From NCBI GenBank assembly GCA_028285495.1, contig JANQPB010000027.1, forward strand, positions 1-64,000: a stretch of 64,000 nt of DNA. The letters run 5' to 3'. The position numbers and the translations under genes were made by a program. Under the pieces are notes generated by a model that worked only from the letters and a program-made list of their open reading frames with translations, was not told the origin of the DNA and ran no database searches. Shown here piece by piece: positions 1 to 7,744 of this stretch (the stretch's first letter is position 1; every line of letters starts with the position of its first letter). The stretch comes from Acidimicrobiales bacterium. Its GTDB lineage: Bacteria > Actinomycetota > Acidimicrobiia > Acidimicrobiales > SZUA-35.

Positions 1-117
1 AGCTGCGGTCGCAGCTGCGGTGACAGTCCAGCCGTCGTGTCGAACTCGACGACACAACAGTTGCCGCTGGTACGGGGTCAGACGGGCATTACCGTGGAGT
101 TTCACGGGTCTCCTTGA
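1..117 (+). CDS. possible 3' end of a gene entering from the left edge
   Basis: One frame is open from the first base to a TGA at 115-117, giving a 38-residue C-terminal stretch with no recognisable domain. The stop codon lies inside the left arm of a perfect inverted repeat, as expected if a gene ends at a terminator. The piece is short and unidentified, so it may be chance. Confidence 0.25.
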   Translation, partial: SCGRSCGDSPAVVSNSTTQQLPLVRGQTGITVEFHGSP

Positions 118-158
118 GATGAGAGTGGCTTCAGCACCCTCAAGTCTCAAGGAGACCC
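106..158. terminator. 14-bp perfect inverted repeat, probable terminator or element end
   Basis: GGGTCTCCTTGAGA at 106-119 is exactly complementary to TCTCAAGGAGACCC at 145-158, with a 25-base loop. No T-run follows. It may terminate a gene entering from the left. A second reading is the remnant end of a mobile element, because the stretch is less GC-rich than its surroundings, but no transposase is visible. Confidence 0.45.
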
Positions 159-186
159 ACCTGACGAACGTGGATGGGATCTACAC

Positions 187-747
187 CTAGGCGTCTCCCG
201 GCCCTTCCTGGCCGGCCGCACCCAACCGGGTGCTGCGGGCGCCGACGTGCAGCGGATCGCGGGCGACCCCGATGGCCGAGACACCGATGCCGTAGCTGTG
301 GATCGTCTCGTTCGGCGTGACCCTCAGATAGCAGCCGTCCGGCTCGTCGAGCTCGCCGTGGCTGGCGATCGCCTTCAGCCGACCGGCATCGAGCAGGGCG
401 ACGATCTCGGGATCGTCCATGGCCAGGACCTCACCCCGGCCCTGGAACTGGATCGTGAAGGGCGGGCCGACGGGGAGCTTGCGCACCGGAACGACCACGC
501 CGATCCGGCCGTCGGCGGCGACGTTGCGGGCCTTCCGGCTCGACCGCATCGTGTGGGTGTAGAGCACCGGTCCGCTCTCGGTGTCGACGACGACGTACTG
601 GACGCCGGCGGCGTGGGGGAAGCCGGCGGGTGACACCGTCGATAGGACGGCGAAGGATCGGCCGTGCAGCGCCTTCAGGAGGCGGGCCTCCTGGGCGGCG
701 TCGATCTGGGGGCTCGGGGTCTGGATTGGGGCTGTGGTTCCGTTCAT
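187..747 (-). CDS. pyridoxamine 5'-phosphate oxidase-like flavin-binding protein
   Basis: This 186-residue protein resembles the split-barrel flavin-binding family (pyridoxamine 5'-phosphate oxidase/F420-dependent reductase-like). The N-terminal half has the pattern of that fold: a variable first helix, a strand ending FAVLSTVSPAGFPHA, then YVVVDTESGPVLYTHT and a basic SSRKARN segment of the kind that contacts the flavin phosphate. The ATG at 747 is chosen because the conserved fold begins about 25 residues later; an upstream extension would run through the neighbour's promoter. A CAGAGT hexamer lies 7 bases before the ATG. It is divergent from an AraC-type regulator across a 112-bp gap carrying a perfect palindromic site, so the two are probably regulator and target. 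The substrate and whether FMN or F420 is bound cannot be told from sequence. Confidence 0.75.
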   Translation of the reverse strand: MNGTTAPIQTPSPQIDAAQEARLLKALHGRSFAVLSTVSPAGFPHAAGVQYVVVDTESGPVLYTHTMRSSRKARNVAADGRIGVVVPVRKLPVGPPFTIQFQGRGEVLAMDDPEIVALLDAGRLKAIASHGELDEPDGCYLRVTPNETIHSYGIGVSAIGVARDPLHVGARSTRLGAAGQEGPGDA

Positions 748-804
748 GGGCCCCACTCTGAACGCATCCGTCTGTACCGTCCATGACTGGGGCGGCCCGA
801 TCCT

Positions 805-838
805 TGCTCGATCGTCCAGACGGGTGGACGATCGAGCA
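805..838. promoter_or_regulatory. perfect 14-bp inverted repeat, probable AraC operator
   Basis: TGCTCGATCGTCCA at 805-818 and TGGACGATCGAGCA at 825-838 are exact reverse complements separated by 6 bases. The repeat lies in the 112-bp gap between divergent genes, 22 bp upstream of the AraC-family regulator start. That position suits an autoregulatory operator that also controls the flavoprotein gene. The operator role is inferred; the symmetry is seen directly. Confidence 0.75.
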
Positions 839-859
839 GTAAGGGGCCATCCTGGACCC

Positions 860-1912
860 ATGGCCGCCACGATCGCCCCGCTCCAGGACCCGGCCGCCTC
901 GCCGACCCTCGACTCGCCGCTCGGCCAGGCGCTGCGCAAGGTCCGGCTGACGGGCGTCTTCTACTGCCCGTCGACGTTGACCGAGCCGTGGGGGCTCTCC
1001 CTGCCCCCGATGACCGACTGCGTCTGGTTCCACATCGTCACGTCCGGCTCGTGCACGTTCGAGTCGGCCGACGGCACCCGCAGCACGATCCGGGCCGGCG
1101 ACCTCGTGCTGGTCCCGCACGGCGAAGGCCACCGGGCCTGGGGCCGGGCCGAGGCGCCGACGCCGTCGGTCCTCGATCTCCCCCACGACGAGCTGACCGA
1201 GACGTTCGGCCTGCTCCGTCACGGCGGCTCGACCGGTGGCCATGCTGACGACGCGGCCGCGGCCGCCGAGCCCGAGGTCACCGAGGTGATCTGCGGGGGC
1301 GTCCGCCTCGACCACCCGGCGGCCCGACGGCTGGCCGCCGCGCTCCCGCCGCTGATCCACGTGGTCGGCGATCGGATGGCCCGGTCCGACTGGCTGCGGG
1401 CCACGCTCGACCTCATCGGCGACGAGAGCCGGCACGTGCGACCCGGCGGCGACGCCGTGGTCAGCCGGCTGTGCGACATCATCGTCATGCAGGCGTTGCG
1501 GACCTGGATCGAGTCCGACCCGTCGGCCCGGCAGGGCTGGCTCGGCGCCCTGCACGACCCCCAGATCGGCACCGCCATGGCCAGGATCCACGCCGGGCCC
1601 GAGCACCCATGGACCGTCGGCGCGCTGGCCGACGAGGTGGCGATGTCGCGCTCGGCCTTCGCCGCCCGGTTCACCGAGCTCGTCGGCGAACCGGCGATGC
1701 GCTACGTCACCGGCTACCGGATGGAGGTGGCCCGCAACCTGCTGGAAGCGGGCGGGACGACGGTGGCGGCGGTTGGCCGGGCGGTCGGCTACGACAGCGA
1801 GGCCGCGTTCAGCCGGGCCTTCACCCGCACGGTCGGTCGGTCGCCGAGTCGCTACCGGGCGGCCGCACTCGGCGGAGCGGCCGGCAGCCCCGGAACCGTC
1901 GGCGGGGGCTAA
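860..1912 (+). CDS. AraC-family transcriptional regulator with cupin sensor domain
   Basis: This 350-residue protein has the two-domain layout of cupin-type AraC regulators. The N-terminal half (about residues 20-200) is a cupin-like ligand domain: CVWFHIVTSGSCTF, a turn, then AGDLVLVPHGEGHRAWG. The C-terminal 100 residues carry a double helix-turn-helix: WTVGALADEVAMSRSAFAARF and VGRAVGYDSEAAFSRAFTRTVG, the standard AraC signature ending in SPSRYR. Start chosen at the ATG after which the cupin begins; longer forms run into the divergent gene. It probably binds the palindrome at 805-838 and controls the flavoprotein gene opposite. A three-gene ABC exporter follows 40 bp downstream on the same strand and may be a second target. 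The inducing ligand is unknown. Confidence 0.88.
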   Translation: MAATIAPLQDPAASPTLDSPLGQALRKVRLTGVFYCPSTLTEPWGLSLPPMTDCVWFHIVTSGSCTFESADGTRSTIRAGDLVLVPHGEGHRAWGRAEAPTPSVLDLPHDELTETFGLLRHGGSTGGHADDAAAAAEPEVTEVICGGVRLDHPAARRLAAALPPLIHVVGDRMARSDWLRATLDLIGDESRHVRPGGDAVVSRLCDIIVMQALRTWIESDPSARQGWLGALHDPQIGTAMARIHAGPEHPWTVGALADEVAMSRSAFAARFTELVGEPAMRYVTGYRMEVARNLLEAGGTTVAAVGRAVGYDSEAAFSRAFTRTVGRSPSRYRAAALGGAAGSPGTVGGG

Positions 1913-1952
1913 TTCGCCGACGTCGCGCCCCGGGTGTGGCATCAATGAGGGC

Positions 1953-2933
1953 ATGACCATCGACCGCCACGAACCGACGCCCGCCATCGTGGCCGAGGGC
2001 CTGCGCCGCACGTTCCATCGCGGCCGGGGAGCCGATCGGCAGGTGGTGGAGGCGGTGGTCGGGATCGACCTCGTGGTCGGGCGGGGTGAGCGGGTGGCCT
2101 TCATCGGACCGAACGGAGCGGGCAAGTCGACGTCGATCAAGATGCTCACCGGCATCCTCCACCCGACGGCCGGCTCGGCTGCGGTGCTGGGCCACGTTCC
2201 GTGGACCGACCGCCGGCGGCTGACCAGACGGATCGGCACCCTCTTCGGCCAGCGCTCGCAGCTGTGGTCGGAGCTGGCCCCACGCTCGTCGTTCGAGATG
2301 CTGGCGGCCATCTTCGGGATCGGGCGCCGGCGCCTCGGCGACCGGATCGAGGAGCTGGTCGAGCTGCTCGACCTCGGCGAGCTGATCGACCAGCCGGTCA
2401 GGACCCAGTCGCTCGGCCAGCGGATGCGGTGCGAGCTGGCGGCCACGATGCTGCACGAGCCCGACCTGCTGTTCCTCGACGAGCCGACGATCGGGCTCGA
2501 CCTGCTGGCCAAGCAGCGCTTCCGCGAGGTGCTCGTCCGGCTCAACGACGAGCTCGGCGTCACGGTCTTCCTCACCAGCCACGACGTGGCCGACGTCGAG
2601 CACGTCGCCGACCGCGCCGTCGTCGTCAACCACGGCCGCATCATCGCCGACGCCCCGGTCGACGACCTGCGACGGTCGGTGCTGGCGGTCAAGCGGGTCC
2701 GCGTCGGCATCGAGCACGGCCACGCCGCCGACCCGGTGCTCGACCTCGGCCTGCCCGGCGTCCTGGCCGAGCCGATCTCGCCGTCGCTCGTCCGGTTCGA
2801 GGTCGACACCAACCAGACGCCGATCCGGCGCGTCCTCGACACGGTCCTGGCCGCAGTGCCAGTGGCCGACCTCTCGGTCGTCGATCCGCCGCTCGAGCAC
2901 GTCATCGCCGACATCTACGAGCAGCCCCGATGA
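1953..2933 (+). CDS. ABC-2 type exporter, ATP-binding protein
   Basis: This 326-residue ATPase has Walker A GPNGAGKST near residue 53, a variant signature SLGQRMR in place of LSGGQ, Walker B LLFLDEPTIGLD and the switch histidine in LTSHD. The Q-loop and signature pattern match the COG4586 family of uncharacterised ABC-2 exporters, whose members sit with two six-helix permeases exactly as here. The C-terminal 90 residues form the accessory domain typical of that family. ATG 1953 is preferred because ATCAAT lies 6 bases upstream. The stop overlaps the next start by four bases, so the three genes are translationally coupled. The exported substrate is unknown; one cyanobacterial homologous system exports viologens. 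Confidence 0.9.
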   Translation: MTIDRHEPTPAIVAEGLRRTFHRGRGADRQVVEAVVGIDLVVGRGERVAFIGPNGAGKSTSIKMLTGILHPTAGSAAVLGHVPWTDRRRLTRRIGTLFGQRSQLWSELAPRSSFEMLAAIFGIGRRRLGDRIEELVELLDLGELIDQPVRTQSLGQRMRCELAATMLHEPDLLFLDEPTIGLDLLAKQRFREVLVRLNDELGVTVFLTSHDVADVEHVADRAVVVNHGRIIADAPVDDLRRSVLAVKRVRVGIEHGHAADPVLDLGLPGVLAEPISPSLVRFEVDTNQTPIRRVLDTVLAAVPVADLSVVDPPLEHVIADIYEQPR

Positions 2934-3742
2934 GGGCCCCGGCCCGAGCGGAGGGCGCCATCGGCTGGCTCGGCCCCACCGCCGCCGCGGCGAGGCTCGG
3001 GGCCAGGCGGGCGGGGGCACAACCGGGCGGTCTGGCCTTCGCCGCCGTCTTCTACCTGATGGTGACCTCGGTGCTGGCGGGGCTGTGGGCGACGGCGGCC
3101 GACGCGGCGGGAGGCGACATCGTCGGCTACAGCGCCGTCGCCCTCGTGTGGTACATCGCCGCGTCCGAGTCGGCGGTCCTGGCGCTGCCCCAACGGCTGA
3201 TCGAGGACGTCGGCATCGACATCGACGACGGCATCGAGGCCGAGCTGCTTCGACCGACCCCGTTGATCGTGGTCCGGCTCGCCGCCGAGGTCGGTGGGAT
3301 GTTGCCCCGGCTCGGCGCCTGCGTGGCCGTCGGCGTCGTCCTGGCCCGCATCATCGGCGGCCCGGCCCCCGACCCGGCCGCCCTGGCCATCGCCTTCCCG
3401 TCCCTGCTGCTCGCCGTCACGGTCAACCTGGCCGCCCAGTACGCCTTCGCCGGGGCCGCCTTCTGGCTCCGGGACGTCCGCAGCGCCTGGTTCCTCTACC
3501 AGAAGCTCGTGTTCGTGCTCGGAGGGATGCTCTTGCCGCTCGAGGTGCTGCCCCGGTGGTTGGAGCTGACGGCCAAGGCGCTGCCGTTCTCGGCCATGGC
3601 CTACGCACCGGCCCGCCTCGCGTCCGGCCACCTCGAGCCTGAGCTGCTCGTCATCCAGTCCGGCTGGCTCGCCGCAGCCATCGTCGGCACCGCCGCCGTC
3701 TACCGGGCCGGCGAGCGCCACCAGATCAGGACCGGCGCATGA
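2930..3742 (+). CDS. ABC-2 type exporter permease, first subunit
   Basis: This 270-residue membrane protein has about six predicted transmembrane helices, beginning near residue 35 (LAFAAVFYLMVTSVLAGLW). It belongs to the ABC-2 permease type paired with COG4586 ATPases. Typical features are the conserved DIDDGIEAELLRPTP segment after the second helix, which precedes the cytoplasmic coupling region, and a WFLYQKLVFVLGGMLLPLEVLP segment near residue 190. The start ATG overlaps the ATPase stop (ATGA), and its own stop overlaps the next gene, so the three are one transcription and translation unit. Confidence 0.85.
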   Translation: MRAPARAEGAIGWLGPTAAAARLGARRAGAQPGGLAFAAVFYLMVTSVLAGLWATAADAAGGDIVGYSAVALVWYIAASESAVLALPQRLIEDVGIDIDDGIEAELLRPTPLIVVRLAAEVGGMLPRLGACVAVGVVLARIIGGPAPDPAALAIAFPSLLLAVTVNLAAQYAFAGAAFWLRDVRSAWFLYQKLVFVLGGMLLPLEVLPRWLELTAKALPFSAMAYAPARLASGHLEPELLVIQSGWLAAAIVGTAAVYRAGERHQIRTGA

Positions 3743-4638
3743 CCGTCTCCCGAGACGCCCGAGCCAACGGTCGAGACGCCGTCGACCGAGGCGACGACGA
3801 GCCACCGCCATCGGCGGCCGAGGCCGGGTCGGACCGACCCGAACCCCCGGATCCCGCACCGGTGCCCGTGTGGCGGGTACTTGCTGCGACCTCGACGTCG
3901 GCCTGGCGGGAGGCGCTGGCCAACCGAGCCGGGTTCTGGAGCCAGATCGCGATCATGATCGTCAACGACGTCGTGTGGGTGGTGTTCTGGTTCCTCTTCT
4001 TCGACCGGGTCGGGGCGGTCCGGGGCTGGGACCTCGATCGGCTCGTCGTCCTGTTCGCGGTGCTCACGACCTCGGCCGGGATCGTGCTCGGACTGCTCAA
4101 CAACGCCAGGCGGACCGGCCAGCTGGCCGCCACCGGCGCACTCGACGCCGCCCTGGCCCTGCCCGTCAGTCCCCTCGCCTACCTGTTGGTTCGCCGGGTC
4201 GAGCCGGTCAACGTCGGCGACCTGTTCTTCGGCCTCGGCCTGTTCGTGGCCCTCGGCGACCCGACCCCGACCCGGGTCGCCGTCTTCGCCTACGGCGTGG
4301 CCTGCGCCGTCCTGATCCTCACCGGGTTCCTCGTGCTCGTCGGGTCGCTCAGCTTCTGGGCCGGGCGGAGCGACGCCGGTGACCTCGGCTTCCACGCGCT
4401 GCTGCTGTTCTCCAACTACCCGGTCGACATCTTCGGCGGCGCCACCCGCGTCTTCCTCTATGCGGTCATCCCGGCCGGCTTCGTCTCGTCGGCGCCGGCC
4501 CGCCTGGTCGACGACTTCGACGTCCGGTTGGCGCTCGGCACCGGCGCCGTCGCCGTCGCGGTGGCGGCAGCCGGGGCGACGGCGTTCACCGTCGGCCTCC
4601 GCCGCTACACCTCGGGCGCCACCTGGACCCGGGCCTAG
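3739..4638 (+). CDS. ABC-2 type exporter permease, second subunit
   Basis: This 299-residue protein has a long charged N-terminal extension (about 45 residues rich in Arg, Asp, Pro) followed by six predicted membrane helices, starting with WSQIAIMIVNDVVWVVFWF. It matches the second permease of COG4586/4587/3694-type exporters, including the conserved FFDRVGAVRGWD loop and the LLLFSNYPVDIFGG motif near residue 230. It ends 13 bp from the convergent MttB-family gene. With the two genes before it, it should form a heteromeric exporter in the cytoplasmic membrane. The long N-terminal tail could be an over-extended start, but the four-base overlap with the previous gene supports ATG 3739. Confidence 0.85.
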   Translation: MTVSRDARANGRDAVDRGDDEPPPSAAEAGSDRPEPPDPAPVPVWRVLAATSTSAWREALANRAGFWSQIAIMIVNDVVWVVFWFLFFDRVGAVRGWDLDRLVVLFAVLTTSAGIVLGLLNNARRTGQLAATGALDAALALPVSPLAYLLVRRVEPVNVGDLFFGLGLFVALGDPTPTRVAVFAYGVACAVLILTGFLVLVGSLSFWAGRSDAGDLGFHALLLFSNYPVDIFGGATRVFLYAVIPAGFVSSAPARLVDDFDVRLALGTGAVAVAVAAAGATAFTVGLRRYTSGATWTRA

Positions 4639-4651
4639 ACATCCGCCCGCC

Positions 4652-6184
4652 TCAGCGCTCGAGCCGGATGTCGAAGCGGTCCCGGATGGCGGCGTCGACG
4701 GCAGGCGGGATGTGGGCCGGGTGGTGCTCGGCCAGAGCGGCGACGACGTAGTCGTTGGCCCGGTCGACGGCGGTGGCGGCCCCGGCGTCGATCCAGTCAT
4801 CGGGGCTGAGGCGGTCACCGACCCTGGGGTAGGTGTACTCGGACTGCATGAGGGCCAGCGTCTGGTCGTTGCCGAGGAAGTGGCCGGGTCCATCGACCAC
4901 CTGGCGGATCACCTCGCCCGAGAGGGTCTCGGCCGTGACCTCGATGCCCCGGATCGAGCGGTTGATGGCCCCGAGCATGTCGTTGTCGACGACCATCGCC
5001 TCGAGCGAGAAGGCCAGGATCGATGCCAGCATCCCGGCCGACTCGTAGACGAGATTGGCCCCGGCCTGCCCGGCCAGGCTGACCGTCAGCGCCTTCTCGT
5101 GACCGGCCTGCATGTCCGGCAGCTTCGAGTCGCTCATGCCGGCCGCCACGCCGGACGGCAGGCCGAGCCAGTTGGCCAGCTGGGCCGCTGCGGCGTTCAT
5201 CACCGCCTCCTCGCCGCTGCCGCCACTCATGGCCCCGGTCCGGAGGTCCGACACGAACGGCCAGAGTCCCATCACGCAGGGATGGCCGGGGGCGAGCAGG
5301 TTGACCGTGGTCAGCCCGGCCAGGCACTCGGCCAGGGCCTGGGTCAGCGAGCCGGCGAGCGCCGCCGGCGAGGTGGCGCCGGCCTGGCCGGCCGACAGCA
5401 GGCAGACCGGCATCCCGGCCAGGACCTGGGCCACCAGGACCTCGGCCGACTCCTCGGCGAACCGGAGCGGCGGCACGACGAACGTGTTGTTGGCCAGCAG
5501 GAACGGTCGCTCGGCGAACCGTCCCGGCCGGCCGAGGATGTGGTCGAACATCTCGACCGAATCGGTGACGGCTTCGGCGCTGAAGTAGGCGCTCCCGACC
5601 GGCTTGGTCGTGCCGGCGACGGTGGCGTAGACGGTGTTGATGTCGAGCAGGTAGGGATCGTCGAGCTCGCGAGCGACGACCGGGCGCACGAAGAAGTGGA
5701 GGTGCTCGAGGGTGTCGTAGAGCCGGCTGATGTCGTGGAGGTCGGCCAGCGTCGAGTCCCGGAAGCGACTGGTCTCGTGATCGAGCACCGAGAGGGCGGC
5801 CCCGCCCGTGCCGAAGTAGACCTTGTCCGCCGAGACGTCGAGGCTCTTCGACTCGTCGAGCGCGTGCCAGGTGAACCCGCCGGCCGCCGTCTCGACCGCC
5901 CGCTCGACGACCGACCTGGGGTAGCGGAGGCGTCCGTGCTCGTCGACCCGGCCGCCGGCCGCGGTGACCACCTCGACGAAGGTCGGGATGGCCGAGGCCA
6001 TGCCGATGTCCTCGAGCAGGTCGAGGGCGGTCTCGTAGATCGCGGTCATGTCCGACTCGGTCAGGGGCCGGTAGGCGCCACCGGCCAGGCCCGGCCGGAC
6101 GGCGCCGCCGTCGACCCTGGCCTGTCGCTCGGCCAACCGGGCCGCACGGCCGCCGGCTCGCCGGCGGGATCCTGCCTCGCGCAT
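4652..6184 (-). CDS. MttB-family (trimethylamine methyltransferase-like) protein, non-pyrrolysine
   Basis: This 510-residue protein belongs to the MttB superfamily (COG5598): a TIM-barrel enzyme that moves a methyl group from a quaternary or tertiary amine to a corrinoid protein. The family pattern is visible in LTESDMTAIYETALDLLEDIGM at the N-terminus, FGTGGAALSVLD, and LLAPGHPCVMGLWPFVSDLRTGAMSGGSGEEA in the core. No in-frame TAG interrupts it, so it is one of the non-pyrrolysine members; characterised relatives act on glycine betaine or similar compounds. Length is normal. TACCGT sits 6 bases before the ATG, supporting this start and a leaderless transcript. No corrinoid protein gene is adjacent, so a complete methyl-transfer operon is not shown here. 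Confidence 0.82.
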   Translation of the reverse strand: MREAGSRRRAGGRAARLAERQARVDGGAVRPGLAGGAYRPLTESDMTAIYETALDLLEDIGMASAIPTFVEVVTAAGGRVDEHGRLRYPRSVVERAVETAAGGFTWHALDESKSLDVSADKVYFGTGGAALSVLDHETSRFRDSTLADLHDISRLYDTLEHLHFFVRPVVARELDDPYLLDINTVYATVAGTTKPVGSAYFSAEAVTDSVEMFDHILGRPGRFAERPFLLANNTFVVPPLRFAEESAEVLVAQVLAGMPVCLLSAGQAGATSPAALAGSLTQALAECLAGLTTVNLLAPGHPCVMGLWPFVSDLRTGAMSGGSGEEAVMNAAAAQLANWLGLPSGVAAGMSDSKLPDMQAGHEKALTVSLAGQAGANLVYESAGMLASILAFSLEAMVVDNDMLGAINRSIRGIEVTAETLSGEVIRQVVDGPGHFLGNDQTLALMQSEYTYPRVGDRLSPDDWIDAGAATAVDRANDYVVAALAEHHPAHIPPAVDAAIRDRFDIRLER

Positions 6185-6337
6185 CTCGGAACGGTAGCAC
6201 CGGCCGATCGGCCGGCCGGACTTCCCGAGGCTGGCGTGCCGGCGAGCGGCGGGTCAAGATCGGGGGTGGGCCGGTCGATATCCCCTGACACGTGCGTCGA
6301 GCGGCGCCCGCCCGTCGATCAGGAGGTCGAAGGTCCA

Positions 6338-6513
6338 TGAAGCAGTCCGCCTGCGGTGACGTCGTGCCCGGTTGCGATGCCACCCTCGTGTGCTCCCCGG
6401 AGGAGGAGATCATGGCCCTGGTGCCCTCACCCGCTGCCGCCGATCACGGCCGGACCGAGATCCCGACCGAGCTGGTCGACCGCGTCGTCGGCCACATCCC
6501 CCGGGTTGGCTGA
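6338..6513 (+). CDS. DUF1059 small protein
   Basis: This 58-residue protein matches the DUF1059 family: MKQSACGDVVPGCDATLVC, an acidic EEEI segment, then DHGRTEIPTELVDRV. Three cysteines (residues 6, 13, 19) and a conserved His hint at metal binding, but the function is not known. A strong Shine-Dalgarno AGGAGGT lies 9 bases upstream, unlike the leaderless starts common in this window. Its last eight bases overlap the first possible start of the EAL gene, which suggests coupled translation. Confidence 0.8.
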
Positions 6514-7450
6514 CGTCGCCGCCGAGTCGCTGGCCCCGGCCGGGCCCCCGGCCGAGCTGGTCGAGCGGGCGACGGCCGGTCACGGGCTGCGTTCGGTCGT
6601 GCAGCCGATCGTCGACCTCAGCCGGTTGACGATCGTCGGGTACGAGTCGCTGACGCGCTTCGACGCCGTCGACGGCCACAGCTTCGGGCCCGATCGGTGG
6701 TTCGGTGCGGCCAACGCGCTCGGCATCGGGGCCCGCCTCGACGCCGCGGCGATCGACCTGGCGCTGACCCGCAGGCCCGACCTCCCCCCGAACTGCTTCC
6801 TCACCGTCAACGTCGACCCCGACTCCCTGCTCGACGCCATCGTGCTCCAGGCGTTCGCCGGCCACGGCCACCTCGGTGGCGTCGTGATCGAGCTGACCGA
6901 GCACCGACCCTGGAGCTGGGCTGCGGTCCAGCCCGCCGTCGACCGGCTGCGGGCCGCCGGCGCCCGATTCGCCGTCGACGACGCCGGCGCGGGCCACTCC
7001 GGTCTCCAGCAGGTACTCGACCTTCGCCCGTCGATCATCAAGCTCGACCGCTCGCTCATCGCGGGCATCGACCGTGACGAGGCCAAGGTCGCCCTCGTCG
7101 AGATGCTCGGGCTCTTCGCCAGCCGGATCGATGCCTGGGTCCTGGCCGAGGGGCTGGAGACGGAGGCCGAGATGGCGCGGATCATGGCCCTCGAGGTGCC
7201 GCTGGCCCAGGGCTACTACCTCGGTCGGCCGGAACCGACCTGGGCGGTGCTCGACCCCGCCGTCGTTGCCGACCTGCGGGAACGGGTCCGACCGGACCGC
7301 AACACCCTGTTCCGGCTGATCGAGCCGGTGGCCCCGATCGACGCCGATGCCGACGCGGCGATGGTCTGGTCGGACGGCTCGGACCCGTGGCTCCCGGTCG
7401 TCGACGCCGACGGCCGACCGACGGGTCTGGTCGACGGTGAGGCGCGCTGA
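6506..7450 (+). CDS. EAL-domain cyclic-di-GMP phosphodiesterase, probably frameshifted before its second CBS repeat
   Basis: The 314-residue product carries a full EAL domain. Key motifs are YESLTR (EAL variant), NVDPDSL, ELTEH, FAVDDAGAG (DDFGTG variant), IKLDRSL, AEGLET and AQGYYLG. The usual metal and substrate residues (Glu, Asn, Glu, Asp-Asp, Lys, Glu, Gln) are all present, so c-di-GMP hydrolysis is plausible. After the EAL domain comes one CBS half (DPWLPVVDADGRPTGLV), then a TGA. The missing CBS half follows at once in the -1 frame. The start is uncertain: TTG 6506 overlaps the DUF1059 stop and is the first plausible codon; longer readings give an out-of-frame-looking Arg/Ser/Pro stretch. 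Confidence 0.72.
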   Translation: MADVAAESLAPAGPPAELVERATAGHGLRSVVQPIVDLSRLTIVGYESLTRFDAVDGHSFGPDRWFGAANALGIGARLDAAAIDLALTRRPDLPPNCFLTVNVDPDSLLDAIVLQAFAGHGHLGGVVIELTEHRPWSWAAVQPAVDRLRAAGARFAVDDAGAGHSGLQQVLDLRPSIIKLDRSLIAGIDRDEAKVALVEMLGLFASRIDAWVLAEGLETEAEMARIMALEVPLAQGYYLGRPEPTWAVLDPAVVADLRERVRPDRNTLFRLIEPVAPIDADADAAMVWSDGSDPWLPVVDADGRPTGLVDGEAR

Positions 7451-7650
7451 CCGGAGAGCTCAAGCCCGGCCTGGTGGCCAACGTGCACACCGACCCGGTC
7501 GACGTCGCTCGCCGGATCGCCACGGGCGCGACCGAGCCGGGGCGCCCGGTCATCGTCACCGACAACGCCGGTCGCTACGTCGGCCTGATCACGCTGCGAC
7601 GGTTGCTGAGCGACGTGGCCGACCGGACGGTCCGGGCACCGACCGGCTGA
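7441..7650 (+). pseudogene. displaced second CBS half of the EAL protein
   Basis: This frame, shifted by one base relative to the EAL gene, encodes GELKPGLVANVHTDPVDVARR, then a strand-turn-strand RPVIVTDNAGRYVGLITLRRLL. That is the second half of a CBS pair and continues the first half that ends just before 7450. Removing or adding one base near 7441-7450 (a GCGCGC run) would fuse the two. It could be a real mutation, a sequence error, or a programmed -1 shift. GTG 7474 could start it separately, but there is no good ribosome site. Confidence 0.6.
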
Positions 7651-7721
7651 GTCCGGGCGGCGGGGTCGACCGGCTGAGTCCGGGCGGCCGGGTCGTCCGA
7701 CTGAGTCCGGGCGGCGGGGTC
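7641..7721. repeat. three 27-bp tandem repeats
   Basis: A 27-base unit beginning GACCGGCTGAGTCC is present at 7641-7667, 7668-7694 and 7695-7721 with few changes, and a partial fourth unit follows. The unit is a multiple of three and contains the stop codon of the CBS frame (TGA) in each copy. It fills the gap between the EAL-CBS gene and the convergent membrane protein gene. Confidence 0.85.
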
Positions 7722-7744
7722 GACCGGCCGGGCCCGCCGGCGGG

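Noticed and set aside
6356-6508. N-terminal extension of the EAL protein from ATG 6356
   Set aside because: The residues are Arg/Ser/Pro-rich and out of character, while the same DNA in another frame encodes a clear DUF1059 protein with a strong ribosome site.
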